From NCBI GenBank assembly GCA_022865365.1, contig JALHSW010000287.1:1-5780 (forward strand): a DNA stretch of 5,780 bases, given 5' to 3'. The stretch comes from Acidimicrobiia bacterium (lineage in GTDB: Bacteria; Actinomycetota; Acidimicrobiia; IMCC26256; PALSA-555). The translations under genes were made by a program, and so were the position numbers. The notes under the pieces were generated by a model. The model worked only from the letters and a program-made list of their open reading frames with translations. It was not told the origin of the DNA and made no database searches. Positions 1 through 5,388 of this stretch are shown piece after piece (positions within the stretch are counted from its first letter, which is position 1; each line of letters opens with the position of its first letter).

Positions 1-255
1 CATGCCCCCGGCGGGGCCCGAGAGGCCCTTCGAGAGCGAGGAGCCGGACCGTTCGCTCAGGTCGAGTCCGGCGCAGAAGCCCCGGCCGGCACCGGTGAGG
101 ACGACCACCCGCAACGAGTTGTCGCGACCGATCTCGTCGAGGGTCGCGTGCAGCTCGTCGACGAGGTCCCACGACAACGCGTTGAGCTTGTCCGGGCGGT
201 TGAGGGTGATGAGGACCACCCCGGGACGGATCTCTTCTCGCAGGACGTCGGCCAT
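1..255 (-). CDS. Enoyl-CoA hydratase/isomerase family protein, N-terminal part (3' end outside window)
   Basis: Reading down from the ATG at 255 gives 85 codons with no stop before the window edge. The protein begins MADVLREEIRPGVVLITLNR, followed by PDKLNAL (residues 21-27) and GRGFCAGLDL (57-66). These are the crotonase-fold hallmarks: the NRPxxLNAL strand-turn and the GxCAGxDL loop whose glycine backbone helps form the oxyanion hole for the acyl-CoA thioester. Family members usually run about 250-270 residues, so roughly one third is visible. The catalytic acidic residues lie beyond the edge, so hydratase, isomerase or another crotonase reaction cannot be distinguished. The expected role is hydration of a 2-enoyl-CoA in beta-oxidation, in the cytosol. 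It is divergent from the SDR operon starting at 322. No convincing Shine-Dalgarno precedes the ATG, but a TANNNT box lies 7 nt upstream, so the transcript may be leaderless. Family is sure; substrate unknown. Confidence 0.9.
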   Translation of the reverse strand, partial: MADVLREEIRPGVVLITLNRPDKLNALSWDLVDELHATLDEIGRDNSLRVVVLTGAGRGFCAGLDLSERSGSSLSKGLSGPAGGM

Positions 256-268
256 GCGTGCGAACCTA
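256..268 (-). promoter_or_regulatory. Possible -10 box (TAGGTT) for leaderless enoyl-CoA hydratase transcript
   Basis: On the minus strand TAGGTT (268 to 263) is followed by seven bases and then the ATG at 255. TANNNT about 7 nt before a start codon is the arrangement known for leaderless actinobacterial genes, where the start codon is at or next to +1. No purine-rich ribosome binding site fits this start, which agrees with leaderless translation. No clear -35 was recognised. Confidence 0.4.
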
Positions 269-321
269 TCCCGCCGCCGTCCGGAGACGCCCGGGGTGGT
301 CCGACGACGACAGGGGATCTG

Positions 322-1173
322 ATGGCGACACTCGACGGCTCCGGCGTGCTCGTGACGGGTGGCGGGAGTGGGATCGGCGAGGGCTGCGCGCTCGCGCTCG
401 CCCACGACGGCGCGGTGGTGACCATCTGCGGCCGGACCGTCGACAAGCTCGAGGCGGCGGCGGCACGCATCCGCGACGCGGTCCCTGGTGCCGGCGTGCA
501 CGTGATCGGCGCCGACGTGACCGACGAGGCCCAGGTTGCTGCAGCAGTCGCGAAGGCGGTCGGGGAGGCCGGACGGCTCCACGGCGTGGTCGCCTCTGCC
601 GGCGGCTCGCTGCACCTCGGTCCGCTCCACCTCGCCGACGTCGAGGCGGTGCGCGCCACGCTGGATCTGAACATCGTCGGGACGTTCCTCACCCTCAAGT
701 GCGCGACGCCCGCGCTGGTGGAGTCGCAGGGTTCCTTCGTCGGCGTGTCGTCGCACGCCGGGCTCGACAGCTTCCGTTTCATGGGTGCGTACGGTGCCGC
801 GAAGGCCGGCCTCGACCACCTGCTGAAGGTCGCGGCTGACGAGCTCGGTCCGTCGCGCGTGCGGGTGAACTCGATCCGCCCGGGGATCATCGACAACGAG
901 CTCATGAGCGCGATCACCCAGGGCGGTCCGGTGATGGACAGCTACCTCGCGGAGATTCCGCTCCACCGCGCCGGCACGGTCGATGAGGTCGGCGCGTTGG
1001 CGCGCTTCCTGGTGGGCCCGGAGTCGTCGTACATCACCGGGCAGAACATCAGCATCGATGGTGGTCAGTCGCTCCGCAAGGGTGCCGACTACGGCGCCTT
1101 TGCCGAGGGTGCCTACGGTTCCGACCCGGCGTGGAGTCTGGTGGTGGAGCCTGGAACCGGAGGGACCGCATGA
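322..1173 (+). CDS. Classical SDR-family oxidoreductase (283 aa)
   Basis: A classical short-chain dehydrogenase/reductase: a cytosolic Rossmann-fold enzyme for NAD(P)-dependent alcohol/ketone interconversion. TGGGSGIG (residues 12-19) is the dinucleotide-binding glycine motif. D65-V66 contacts adenine, and ASAG (91-94) stands in for the usual NNAG. The catalytic residues are N117, S144, Y157 and K161, with the usual 13-residue Ser-Tyr spacing. GR (37-38) after the second strand hints at NADPH, which is inference. RPG (186-188) and the ITGQNISIDGG segment near the C-terminus are typical of the family. About 30 residues follow that segment, a longer tail than in minimal 250-aa SDRs. The ATG at 322 is chosen because AGGGG (312-316) precedes it and the protein then starts directly at the first strand. 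Extending to 148 would overlap the divergent gene antisense and add sequence unlike the family. It probably forms an operon with the SDR at 1193, 19 nt downstream. Substrate unknown. Confidence 0.93.
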   Translation: MATLDGSGVLVTGGGSGIGEGCALALAHDGAVVTICGRTVDKLEAAAARIRDAVPGAGVHVIGADVTDEAQVAAAVAKAVGEAGRLHGVVASAGGSLHLGPLHLADVEAVRATLDLNIVGTFLTLKCATPALVESQGSFVGVSSHAGLDSFRFMGAYGAAKAGLDHLLKVAADELGPSRVRVNSIRPGIIDNELMSAITQGGPVMDSYLAEIPLHRAGTVDEVGALARFLVGPESSYITGQNISIDGGQSLRKGADYGAFAEGAYGSDPAWSLVVEPGTGGTA

Positions 1174-1192
1174 AGCAGGGGGAGAAGGGCTG

Positions 1193-2023
1193 ATGGACGT
1201 CGACGGCAAGATTGCGGTCATCACGGGTGGCGCGAGCGGGATCGGCCGCTCCACCGCGCTCGAGCTCGCACGCCGGGGTGCCGACATCGTGGTGGCCGAC
1301 GTCAACGACGAGCGCATCGCCGAGGTCCAGGGTGAGGTCGAGGCGCTCGGGCGCCGGTACCTCGGGGTGCACTGCGACGTGACGAACGACGCCGACATCG
1401 AGCACATGCGCGACGCGGCGATCTCGACGATGGGTCAGGTCGACATCGTGATGAGCAACGCCGGTGTCGCGATGATCGGCCCACCGGAAGGCCTGTCGAT
1501 GGCCGAGTGGGACTGGATCCTCCAGATCAACCTGTACGGCGTGATCCGCAACGTCCGGGCGTTCCTGCCGCACCTCCTCGAGCGGGGGAGCGGGCACGTC
1601 GTCAACACCGCGTCGGTGGCCGGTCTCTTCGCCTACTCCTGGGACCATCCCACCTACATCACCGCGAAGTTCGCGGTCGTCGGGTTCACCGAGGCGCTCG
1701 CGCTCTACCTGAAGCCGCTCGGTATCGGGGTCACCCTGCTCACCCCGGGACTCGTCGAGACCAACATGGGCGAGACGGCGCGCCTCGGCGGCGTCGACGA
1801 CATCTCACGCTGGATCCGCGAGATCCCGCTCGAGACGCCGGTGCCGGCCGACGCGGTCGGGGTGCTCGTCGCCGACGCGATCAGCGCCGACCGCTACCAC
1901 GTGATGACGCACCCCGCGGAGGCGTCGGCGAAGATGCGCGCCCGGGGCCAGGACCTCGACGCGTTCGTCGCGTCACAGATCGCGCTGCTGCCGATGCCGC
2001 CGAACCTGTACCGGGAGGGCTGA
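1193..2023 (+). CDS. Classical SDR-family oxidoreductase (276 aa), second gene of the SDR pair
   Basis: Another cytosolic Rossmann-fold SDR. TGGASGIG (residues 11-18) binds the cofactor, and D36 at the end of the second strand suggests NAD(H) preference (inference from the family rule). D62-V63, SNAG (88-91), N113, S141, Y155 and K159 complete the active-site set. Ser to Tyr is 14 residues rather than 13 because of a SWDHP stretch just before YITAK. PG (about 180-181) precedes the substrate loop. The C-terminus (from about residue 220) departs from the usual ITGxxxxVDGG ending and instead carries a helical tail, as in SDRs resembling the DltE/YqjQ type. No mycofactocin-type insertion is present after the second strand. 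The start at 1193 is supported by GGAGAAGG (1181-1188) and lies 19 nt after the previous stop, so co-transcription is likely. Its stop lies 6 nt from the stop of the convergent P450 gene. Substrate unknown. Confidence 0.92.
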   Translation: MDVDGKIAVITGGASGIGRSTALELARRGADIVVADVNDERIAEVQGEVEALGRRYLGVHCDVTNDADIEHMRDAAISTMGQVDIVMSNAGVAMIGPPEGLSMAEWDWILQINLYGVIRNVRAFLPHLLERGSGHVVNTASVAGLFAYSWDHPTYITAKFAVVGFTEALALYLKPLGIGVTLLTPGLVETNMGETARLGGVDDISRWIREIPLETPVPADAVGVLVADAISADRYHVMTHPAEASAKMRARGQDLDAFVASQIALLPMPPNLYREG

Positions 2024-2029
2024 CTCCGG

Positions 2030-3250
2030 CTACCCCTTGGCGGTGAACTTCAGCGGGATGTGCTTGAGCCCGTTGATGAAGTTCGAGCGCAGGCGAGCCG
2101 GGGGTGCGGTCATCTCGATGTCGTGCAGCCGGTCGAGGACCAGGTCGAACATCACCTGGATCTCCATACGGGCGAGGTTGGCCCCGAGGCAGAAGTGTGG
2201 GCCGCCACCACCGAACGCGACGTGCTCGTTCGGGGTGCGCTCGATGTCGAACGTGAACGGGTCGGCGAAGACGTCCTCGTCACGGTTGGCCGAGATGTAC
2301 CAGATGACGACCTTGTCGCCGGCCTTGATGTCCTTCCCGCCGAGCACGAGGTCCTGCGTGGCGGTTCGACGGAAGTGCAGCACCGGGCTCGCCCAGCGGA
2401 GCATCTCCTCGGTCGCACCGGGGACGAGATCGCGATGCGCTCGGAGTCGCTCGAGCTGATCGGGATGCTCGAGCAGCGCCACCATCCCGTGTGACATCAG
2501 GTTGCGGGTCGTCTCGTTCCCGGCGACCGAGAGCAAGAGGAAGAACAGGTCGAGCTCGAGCTCGGTGAGCTGCTCCCCGTCGACGGAGGCCTGGGAGAGT
2601 ACGGAGATCAGATCGTCCTTGGGATCGGCGCGCTTCTTCGCGGCGAGCTCGGACGCGTACGCGTAGAGCTCCATCGACGCGTGCTGTGCCATCTCCTGGG
2701 TCACGCCGTACTCGGGATCCTCGGCACCGATCATGCGGTTCGACCAGTCGAAGAGCTTGTGGCGGTCTTCCTGGGGGACGCCCATGAGGTCCGCGATCAC
2801 CTGGAGCGGGAGCTCGGAGGCGATGTCGGTGACGAAGTCGCACTCACCTTGGTCCGCGACACGGTCGATGATTTCGGTCGTCCGCTTGCGCATGGTCGAC
2901 TCGAGCTCGGAGACCATGCGTGGCGTGAAGCCCTTGTTGATGAGCCGCCGGTAGCGCGTGTGCATCGGCGGGTCCATGTTCAGCATGAGCAGGCGCTGCT
3001 GCTCGAGCTGGTCCGGCGGCGGATCCCATAGGAACACCAGGCCACGCGCGGAGGAGAACGTCGCGTTGTCGCGGTTGACGGTGACGACGTCGTCGTAGCC
3101 GCTGACACACCAGAACTCCGACTCGCCGTAATCGTCACCCGCGTGGTGCTTGAAGACGGGGGCCTCACGCCGCAGCTCGGTGAACCACTCGTGGGGCACC
3201 CCCTCGACGAAGCGGTCCTTGTCCCAGAGGTTGATGTCAGAGAGCGCCAT
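2030..3250 (-). CDS. Cytochrome P450 (406 aa), CYP124/125/142-like
   Basis: A soluble bacterial P450 with no membrane anchor. Visible landmarks in order: NMDPPMHTRYRRL (residues 91-103, helix C region that contacts the haem propionates), AGNETT (243-248, I-helix oxygen-activation motif with acid and threonine), EMLR (282-285, the ExxR of helix K), HFRRTA (292-297), and FGGGGPHFCLG (346-356), in which C354 is the haem thiolate. The length is normal for bacterial class I P450s, which take electrons from a ferredoxin and a reductase; neither is in this window. The phrases GGGGPHFCLGA and SNFINGLKHIPL (389-400) recall the mycobacterial CYP124/125/142 clade, which hydroxylates terminal carbons of sterols and branched lipids. 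This is recall, not an alignment. The ATG at 3250 is chosen because the protein then begins at the usual N-terminus; the open frame upstream to 3466 runs over the LLM gene and looks non-coding. Its upstream neighbour on the same strand is the LLM monooxygenase, 74 nt away. Confidence 0.95.
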   Translation of the reverse strand: MALSDINLWDKDRFVEGVPHEWFTELRREAPVFKHHAGDDYGESEFWCVSGYDDVVTVNRDNATFSSARGLVFLWDPPPDQLEQQRLLMLNMDPPMHTRYRRLINKGFTPRMVSELESTMRKRTTEIIDRVADQGECDFVTDIASELPLQVIADLMGVPQEDRHKLFDWSNRMIGAEDPEYGVTQEMAQHASMELYAYASELAAKKRADPKDDLISVLSQASVDGEQLTELELDLFFLLLSVAGNETTRNLMSHGMVALLEHPDQLERLRAHRDLVPGATEEMLRWASPVLHFRRTATQDLVLGGKDIKAGDKVVIWYISANRDEDVFADPFTFDIERTPNEHVAFGGGGPHFCLGANLARMEIQVMFDLVLDRLHDIEMTAPPARLRSNFINGLKHIPLKFTAKG

Positions 3251-3273
3251 GTCCGCCAGCGTATCTGACGGAC
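3251..3273 (-). promoter_or_regulatory. Inverted repeat abutting the P450 start codon, containing a -10-like TACGCT
   Basis: GTCCGCCAG (3251-3259) and CTGACGGAC (3265-3273) are inverted copies matching at 8 of 9 positions, separated by CGTAT. The repeat ends exactly next to the ATG at 3250. On the minus strand TACGCT (3263 to 3258) fits TANNNT and stands 7 nt from the ATG, the spacing expected of a leaderless promoter. A repressor bound here would cover the -10 box and start site. Alternatively, in a transcript read through from the LLM gene, the arms could fold into a hairpin over the start of the P450 message. There is no T-run, so it is a poor intrinsic terminator. No strong Shine-Dalgarno was seen for the P450. 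Confidence 0.45.
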
Positions 3274-3324
3274 TGCCAGGCTCGGTCGTCGCCGGGAGCG
3301 GTGCCGATCTGCCGGAGTGCAGCG

Positions 3325-4431
3325 TCAGCGGAAGGCCGGGATGACTTCCTTGCCGATGAGCTCGATCGACTGCATCACCTTGTCGTGGGGGATGTCGTAC
3401 GGGTTGACCAGGCAGAGCATCAGGTCGCAGCCGGCCGCCTCGTAGCGCTGGAACGTCTCCACGCACTCGTCAGGATCACCCACCACGCCCGAGCCGCTGT
3501 CGTGGATGTAGTCGAAGGTGAGGTACTCGAGCGCGCCGTCACGCTTGTGCTGTAGCGGGGAGGCGGCGTACTGGTAGGTGCCGAGGTCCATCTTCTTCTC
3601 TTCCATCCACTCTGCCACCGAGGCGATGATCCCGGCGCCCGCCTTCGGGTACCACTCGAACGAGCTCTTCGCGACCGCGTACGCCTCTTCCTTCGTCGGC
3701 GCGCAGTGCACCATCGTGAAGGTCGCCGCGGTCTCGTTCTTGAACTTCCCAACCGGTTCCGTGCATTCCGACAGGCCCTTGCGGTACAGGTCGAGGCTCT
3801 TGGTGAGCTCTTCCGGTGGCAGGCCGACGGTGAACGAGCAGAGGCCGATGCCCTGGCGACCGACCTCCTCGTGGCCCTGGGGGCTGCTGGTCGCACCGAA
3901 GATCGGTGGGTGTGGCTGCTGGAGCGGCTTGGGTTGGACGCGGCGCGGGCCGCCCATCTTCCAGAACTCACCGTCGGCCTGGTAGTACTCGTTCGTCCAC
4001 GCGCCCACGATGTGCCGGAGCGCCTCGCGCCACTGCTCACGTGCGGTATCCGGGTCGACGTTGAACCCCTCCAGCTCGGCGCGGCTCGAGGACCGACCCG
4101 TGCCGAAATCGACGCGGCCGTCGGAGAGGAGGTCGAGCACCGCCACCGACTCGGCCGTGCGGATCGGGTGGTTGTACGGCTGGGGGAGCAGGCGTACGCC
4201 GTACCCGATGCGGATGTTCTTGGTGCGGGCCGCGATCGCGCCGTAGAGCACCTCGGGGTTCGAGCAGTGCGAGTACTCCTCGAGGAAGTGGTGCTCGACC
4301 GTCCAGAAGGCGTCGAAGCCCACCTCGTCACCGAGGATCGCCTGCTCGAGCGTGTTCTTGTAGGCCATGTGCTCCTTGCCCGGTGTCCAGGGCTTGGGCA
4401 CCGGGATCTCGTAGAACAGCGCGAACTTCAT
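3325..4431 (-). CDS. LLM-class (bacterial luciferase-like) flavin-dependent oxidoreductase (368 aa)
   Basis: A luciferase-like TIM-barrel enzyme, expected to use reduced FMN or F420 from a partner to oxidise an organic substrate. It starts MKFALFYEIP, a typical first strand. Family signatures are DAFWTVEHHF (residues 40-49), the segment NIRIGYGVRLLPQPYNHPIR (72-91), AESVAVLDLLSDGRVDFGTG (93-112) and RSSSRAELEGF (113-123). QPKPLQQPHPPIFGATSS (166-183) forms the later strand and phosphate-binding region. The length fits the 330-380 aa monooxygenase group (LuxA-like) rather than short F420 reductases, though F420 use is not excluded. There is no transmembrane segment. The start at 4431 is fixed by GGGGGGAAG, 6 nt upstream on the minus strand; the frame stays open to 4572 but that stretch is low-complexity and overlaps the divergent SDR. 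It lies upstream of the P450 on the same strand and may be partly co-transcribed with it. Substrate unknown; the pairing with a P450 suggests a hydrophobic compound. Confidence 0.92.
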   Translation of the reverse strand: MKFALFYEIPVPKPWTPGKEHMAYKNTLEQAILGDEVGFDAFWTVEHHFLEEYSHCSNPEVLYGAIAARTKNIRIGYGVRLLPQPYNHPIRTAESVAVLDLLSDGRVDFGTGRSSSRAELEGFNVDPDTAREQWREALRHIVGAWTNEYYQADGEFWKMGGPRRVQPKPLQQPHPPIFGATSSPQGHEEVGRQGIGLCSFTVGLPPEELTKSLDLYRKGLSECTEPVGKFKNETAATFTMVHCAPTKEEAYAVAKSSFEWYPKAGAGIIASVAEWMEEKKMDLGTYQYAASPLQHKRDGALEYLTFDYIHDSGSGVVGDPDECVETFQRYEAAGCDLMLCLVNPYDIPHDKVMQSIELIGKEVIPAFR

Positions 4432-4499
4432 CGAGTACTTCCCCCCGAGTGATGGTGACGGCATTGTGAGTGGAACGCGTTTCGGGGGAGCATACGGTG
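4432..4499. promoter_or_regulatory. Divergent promoter region between the LLM gene and the third SDR
   Basis: These 68 nt must hold the start signals of both genes unless each is transcribed from inside the other. On the minus strand TATGCT (4494 to 4489) is a good -10 candidate for the LLM gene. An 8-bp perfect palindrome AACGCGTT (4474-4481) lies just downstream of it, about where transcription would start, a plausible operator position. It fits the AACnnGTT core of KstR-type operators, but the flanks match on one side only. GGGGGAG (4484-4490) is the likely ribosome binding site of the SDR. No clear plus-strand -10/-35 pair was found. Confidence 0.4.
4438..4446 (-). promoter_or_regulatory. 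Strong Shine-Dalgarno of the LLM gene
   Basis: On the minus strand GGGGGGAAG (4446 to 4438) is followed by a 6-nt spacer and the ATG at 4431. It decides the start of the LLM protein against the longer open frame reaching 4572. Confidence 0.75.
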
Positions 4500-5264
4500 A
4501 TGAGGGGACTGAACGGCAAGATCGCAGTGGTGACCGGTGCCGCATCGGGGCTGGGGGAAGCGACGTGCGCACGCCTCACCGAGGAGGGCGCGGTGGTCGT
4601 CGGAGTCGACCTCGCCCAGCCGACGACACCGCTGGCGGGCTTCCATCGCGTGGACGTGACCGACGAGGCGGCGCTCGCGATCGCGTTCGACGCGGTCGCC
4701 GAGGAACACGGTCGGGTCGACGTGCTCGCGACCTTCGCCGGCGTCGCGGGTGGCGGCCCGGTCCACGGTGTCGACGCATCGGACTGGGCGCGGGTCATCG
4801 CGGTGAACCTCACCGGCACGTTCCTGAGCTGCAAGCACGCGCTCCGACACATGATCGAGCAGCGCTCCGGGAGCATCGTCACCGTGGCAAGCGTCGAGGG
4901 GATCGAGGGGACCGAGGGCGGCAGCGTCTACAACGCGTCGAAGGGCGGCGTCGTGCTGCTCACGAAGAACATGGCCATCGACTACGGCCGTCTCGGGGTA
5001 CGGGTGAACGCGGTGTGCCCGGGGTTCATCGACACCCCCATGTTCCGCGCCGTGCTCGGGAGCGAGTCGATGTCTGTGTTCGCCGACGAGTACCGCGAGC
5101 AGCACAAGCTCGGGCGCTTCGGCCGGGCCGAGGAGATCGCGTCAGCGACCGCGTTCCTCGCGTCCGACGACGCGTCGTTCATCACCGGCCATGCGCTCCT
5201 CGTCGATGGCGGTTACACCGCGGGCATGCGCACGGGCTTGTCCAGCCTGATGGGCCTGGACTGA
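4500..5264 (+). CDS. Classical SDR-family oxidoreductase (254 aa)
   Basis: A minimal-length classical SDR of the FabG-like dehydrogenase/reductase group, cytosolic, acting on an alcohol or ketone with a nicotinamide cofactor. TGAASGLG (residues 12-19) is the glycine motif, and D37 at the end of the second strand suggests NAD(H). D52-V53 follows, then N103, S131, Y144 and K148 with regular 13-residue Ser-Tyr spacing. PGFIDTP and the terminal ITGHALLVDGGY are typical. The usual NNAG is TFAG (78-81), so the second Asn is replaced by Phe, an odd substitution in a structural motif. The second strand-helix region is short (QPTTPLAGFHRVDV), characteristic of SDRs with a compressed segment there. The ATG at 4500 is chosen with GGGGGAG 9 nt upstream; GTG at 4497 (6-nt spacing) is nearly as good, and GTG at 4470 is less likely because it would start upstream of the ribosome site. 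Divergent from the LLM gene; probably in its own unit, with a 124-nt gap after it. Confidence 0.92.
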   Translation: MRGLNGKIAVVTGAASGLGEATCARLTEEGAVVVGVDLAQPTTPLAGFHRVDVTDEAALAIAFDAVAEEHGRVDVLATFAGVAGGGPVHGVDASDWARVIAVNLTGTFLSCKHALRHMIEQRSGSIVTVASVEGIEGTEGGSVYNASKGGVVLLTKNMAIDYGRLGVRVNAVCPGFIDTPMFRAVLGSESMSVFADEYREQHKLGRFGRAEEIASATAFLASDDASFITGHALLVDGGYTAGMRTGLSSLMGLD

Positions 5265-5321
5265 GGGATCGGGCCGGGCCGGCTGGAGGTGCGGGGCTGA
5301 GGTGCGAGAGCCGGTCAGAGA

Positions 5322-5339
5322 TCTGTAACGTGTTGCAGA
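5322..5339. promoter_or_regulatory. Imperfect palindrome, candidate TetR-family (KstR-like) operator
   Basis: TCTGTAACGTGTTGCAGA is an 18-bp near-palindrome: seven of nine base pairs are symmetric, the exceptions being T5326/G5335 and the central G/T. Its inner 14 bases (5324-5337) fit TnnAACnnGTTnnA, the pattern I remember for KstR, the TetR-family repressor of cholesterol catabolism in mycobacteria and rhodococci. It overlaps a TANNNT box, as expected of a repressor site, and sits 49 nt before the acyl-CoA dehydrogenase start. The palindrome is seen directly; the assignment to KstR is inference, since no regulator gene lies in the window. Confidence 0.5.
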
Positions 5340-5374
5340 ATCCCGATTGCCCGAAACGAGCGGTCTGGCCGCGT

Positions 5375-5380
5375 AGGAGG
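5375..5380 (+). promoter_or_regulatory. Consensus Shine-Dalgarno (AGGAGG) of the acyl-CoA dehydrogenase
   Basis: AGGAGG lies 8 nt before the ATG at 5389. It is the best ribosome binding site in the window and fixes the start of this gene, predicting high translation compared with the apparently leaderless P450 and enoyl-CoA hydratase. Confidence 0.85.
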
Positions 5381-5388
5381 CCCCACCC

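Larger units (their letters stand above)
5265..5388 (+). promoter_or_regulatory. Intergenic promoter region upstream of the acyl-CoA dehydrogenase
   Basis: This 124-nt non-coding gap is the longest in the window. Its first third is GC-rich, with a GGGCCGGGCCGGC stretch but no hairpin plus T-run, so I see no intrinsic terminator for the SDR gene. The middle is distinctly richer in A+T and holds the palindrome at 5322-5339; TAACGT (5326-5331) within it fits TANNNT. A start from that box would give a leader of about 50 nt. No convincing -35 was found. The 3' end carries the AGGAGG ribosome binding site. Confidence 0.5.

Noticed and set aside
176..183. AACGCGTT, and similar AACnnGTT cores at 113-120 and 3751-3758, as operators
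   Set aside because: All lie inside coding sequence (for example the Asn-Ala-Leu codons of the crotonase motif) and lack the flanking T and A of the longer pattern.
148..321. An N-terminal extension of the first SDR by 58 codons
   Set aside because: It would overlap the divergent enoyl-CoA hydratase on the other strand. The SDR fold begins right after the ATG at 322, which has its own AGGGG ribosome site.
57..917. A 286-codon open frame on the minus strand opposite the first SDR
   Set aside because: It is in a different frame from the enoyl-CoA hydratase, has a Ser/Arg/Thr/Pro-rich composition with no recognisable motif, and lies antisense to a clear SDR. Long antisense frames are expected in GC-rich coding DNA.
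1285..1390. A mycofactocin-type insertion in the second SDR
   Set aside because: The segment after the second strand (ADVNDERIAEVQGEVEALGR) is of normal length, without the extra loop of mycofactocin-dependent SDRs.
2011..2029. A possible bidirectional terminator hairpin between the convergent genes
   Set aside because: The pairing CCGGGAG/CTCCGG needs a bulge, the stem is short and no T-run follows on either strand.
3251..3466. An N-terminal extension of the P450 frame by 72 codons
   Set aside because: It would run over the 3' end of the LLM gene, has no P450-like sequence, and the ATG at 3250 gives the normal N-terminus and length.
3420..4331. A 303-codon open frame on the minus strand overlapping the LLM gene in another frame
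   Set aside because: Extremely rich in Arg, Ser and Thr with no family signature, and fully inside the LLM gene, whose own frame has clear motifs.
3706..4452. A 248-codon open frame on the plus strand opposite the LLM gene
   Set aside because: Antisense shadow of the LLM gene: rich in Leu/Arg/Val/Glu with no recognisable domain and no ribosome binding site noticed.
4428..5105. A 225-codon open frame on the minus strand opposite the third SDR
   Set aside because: His/Arg/Asp-rich shadow of the SDR frame, and it would cross the divergent promoter and the LLM start.
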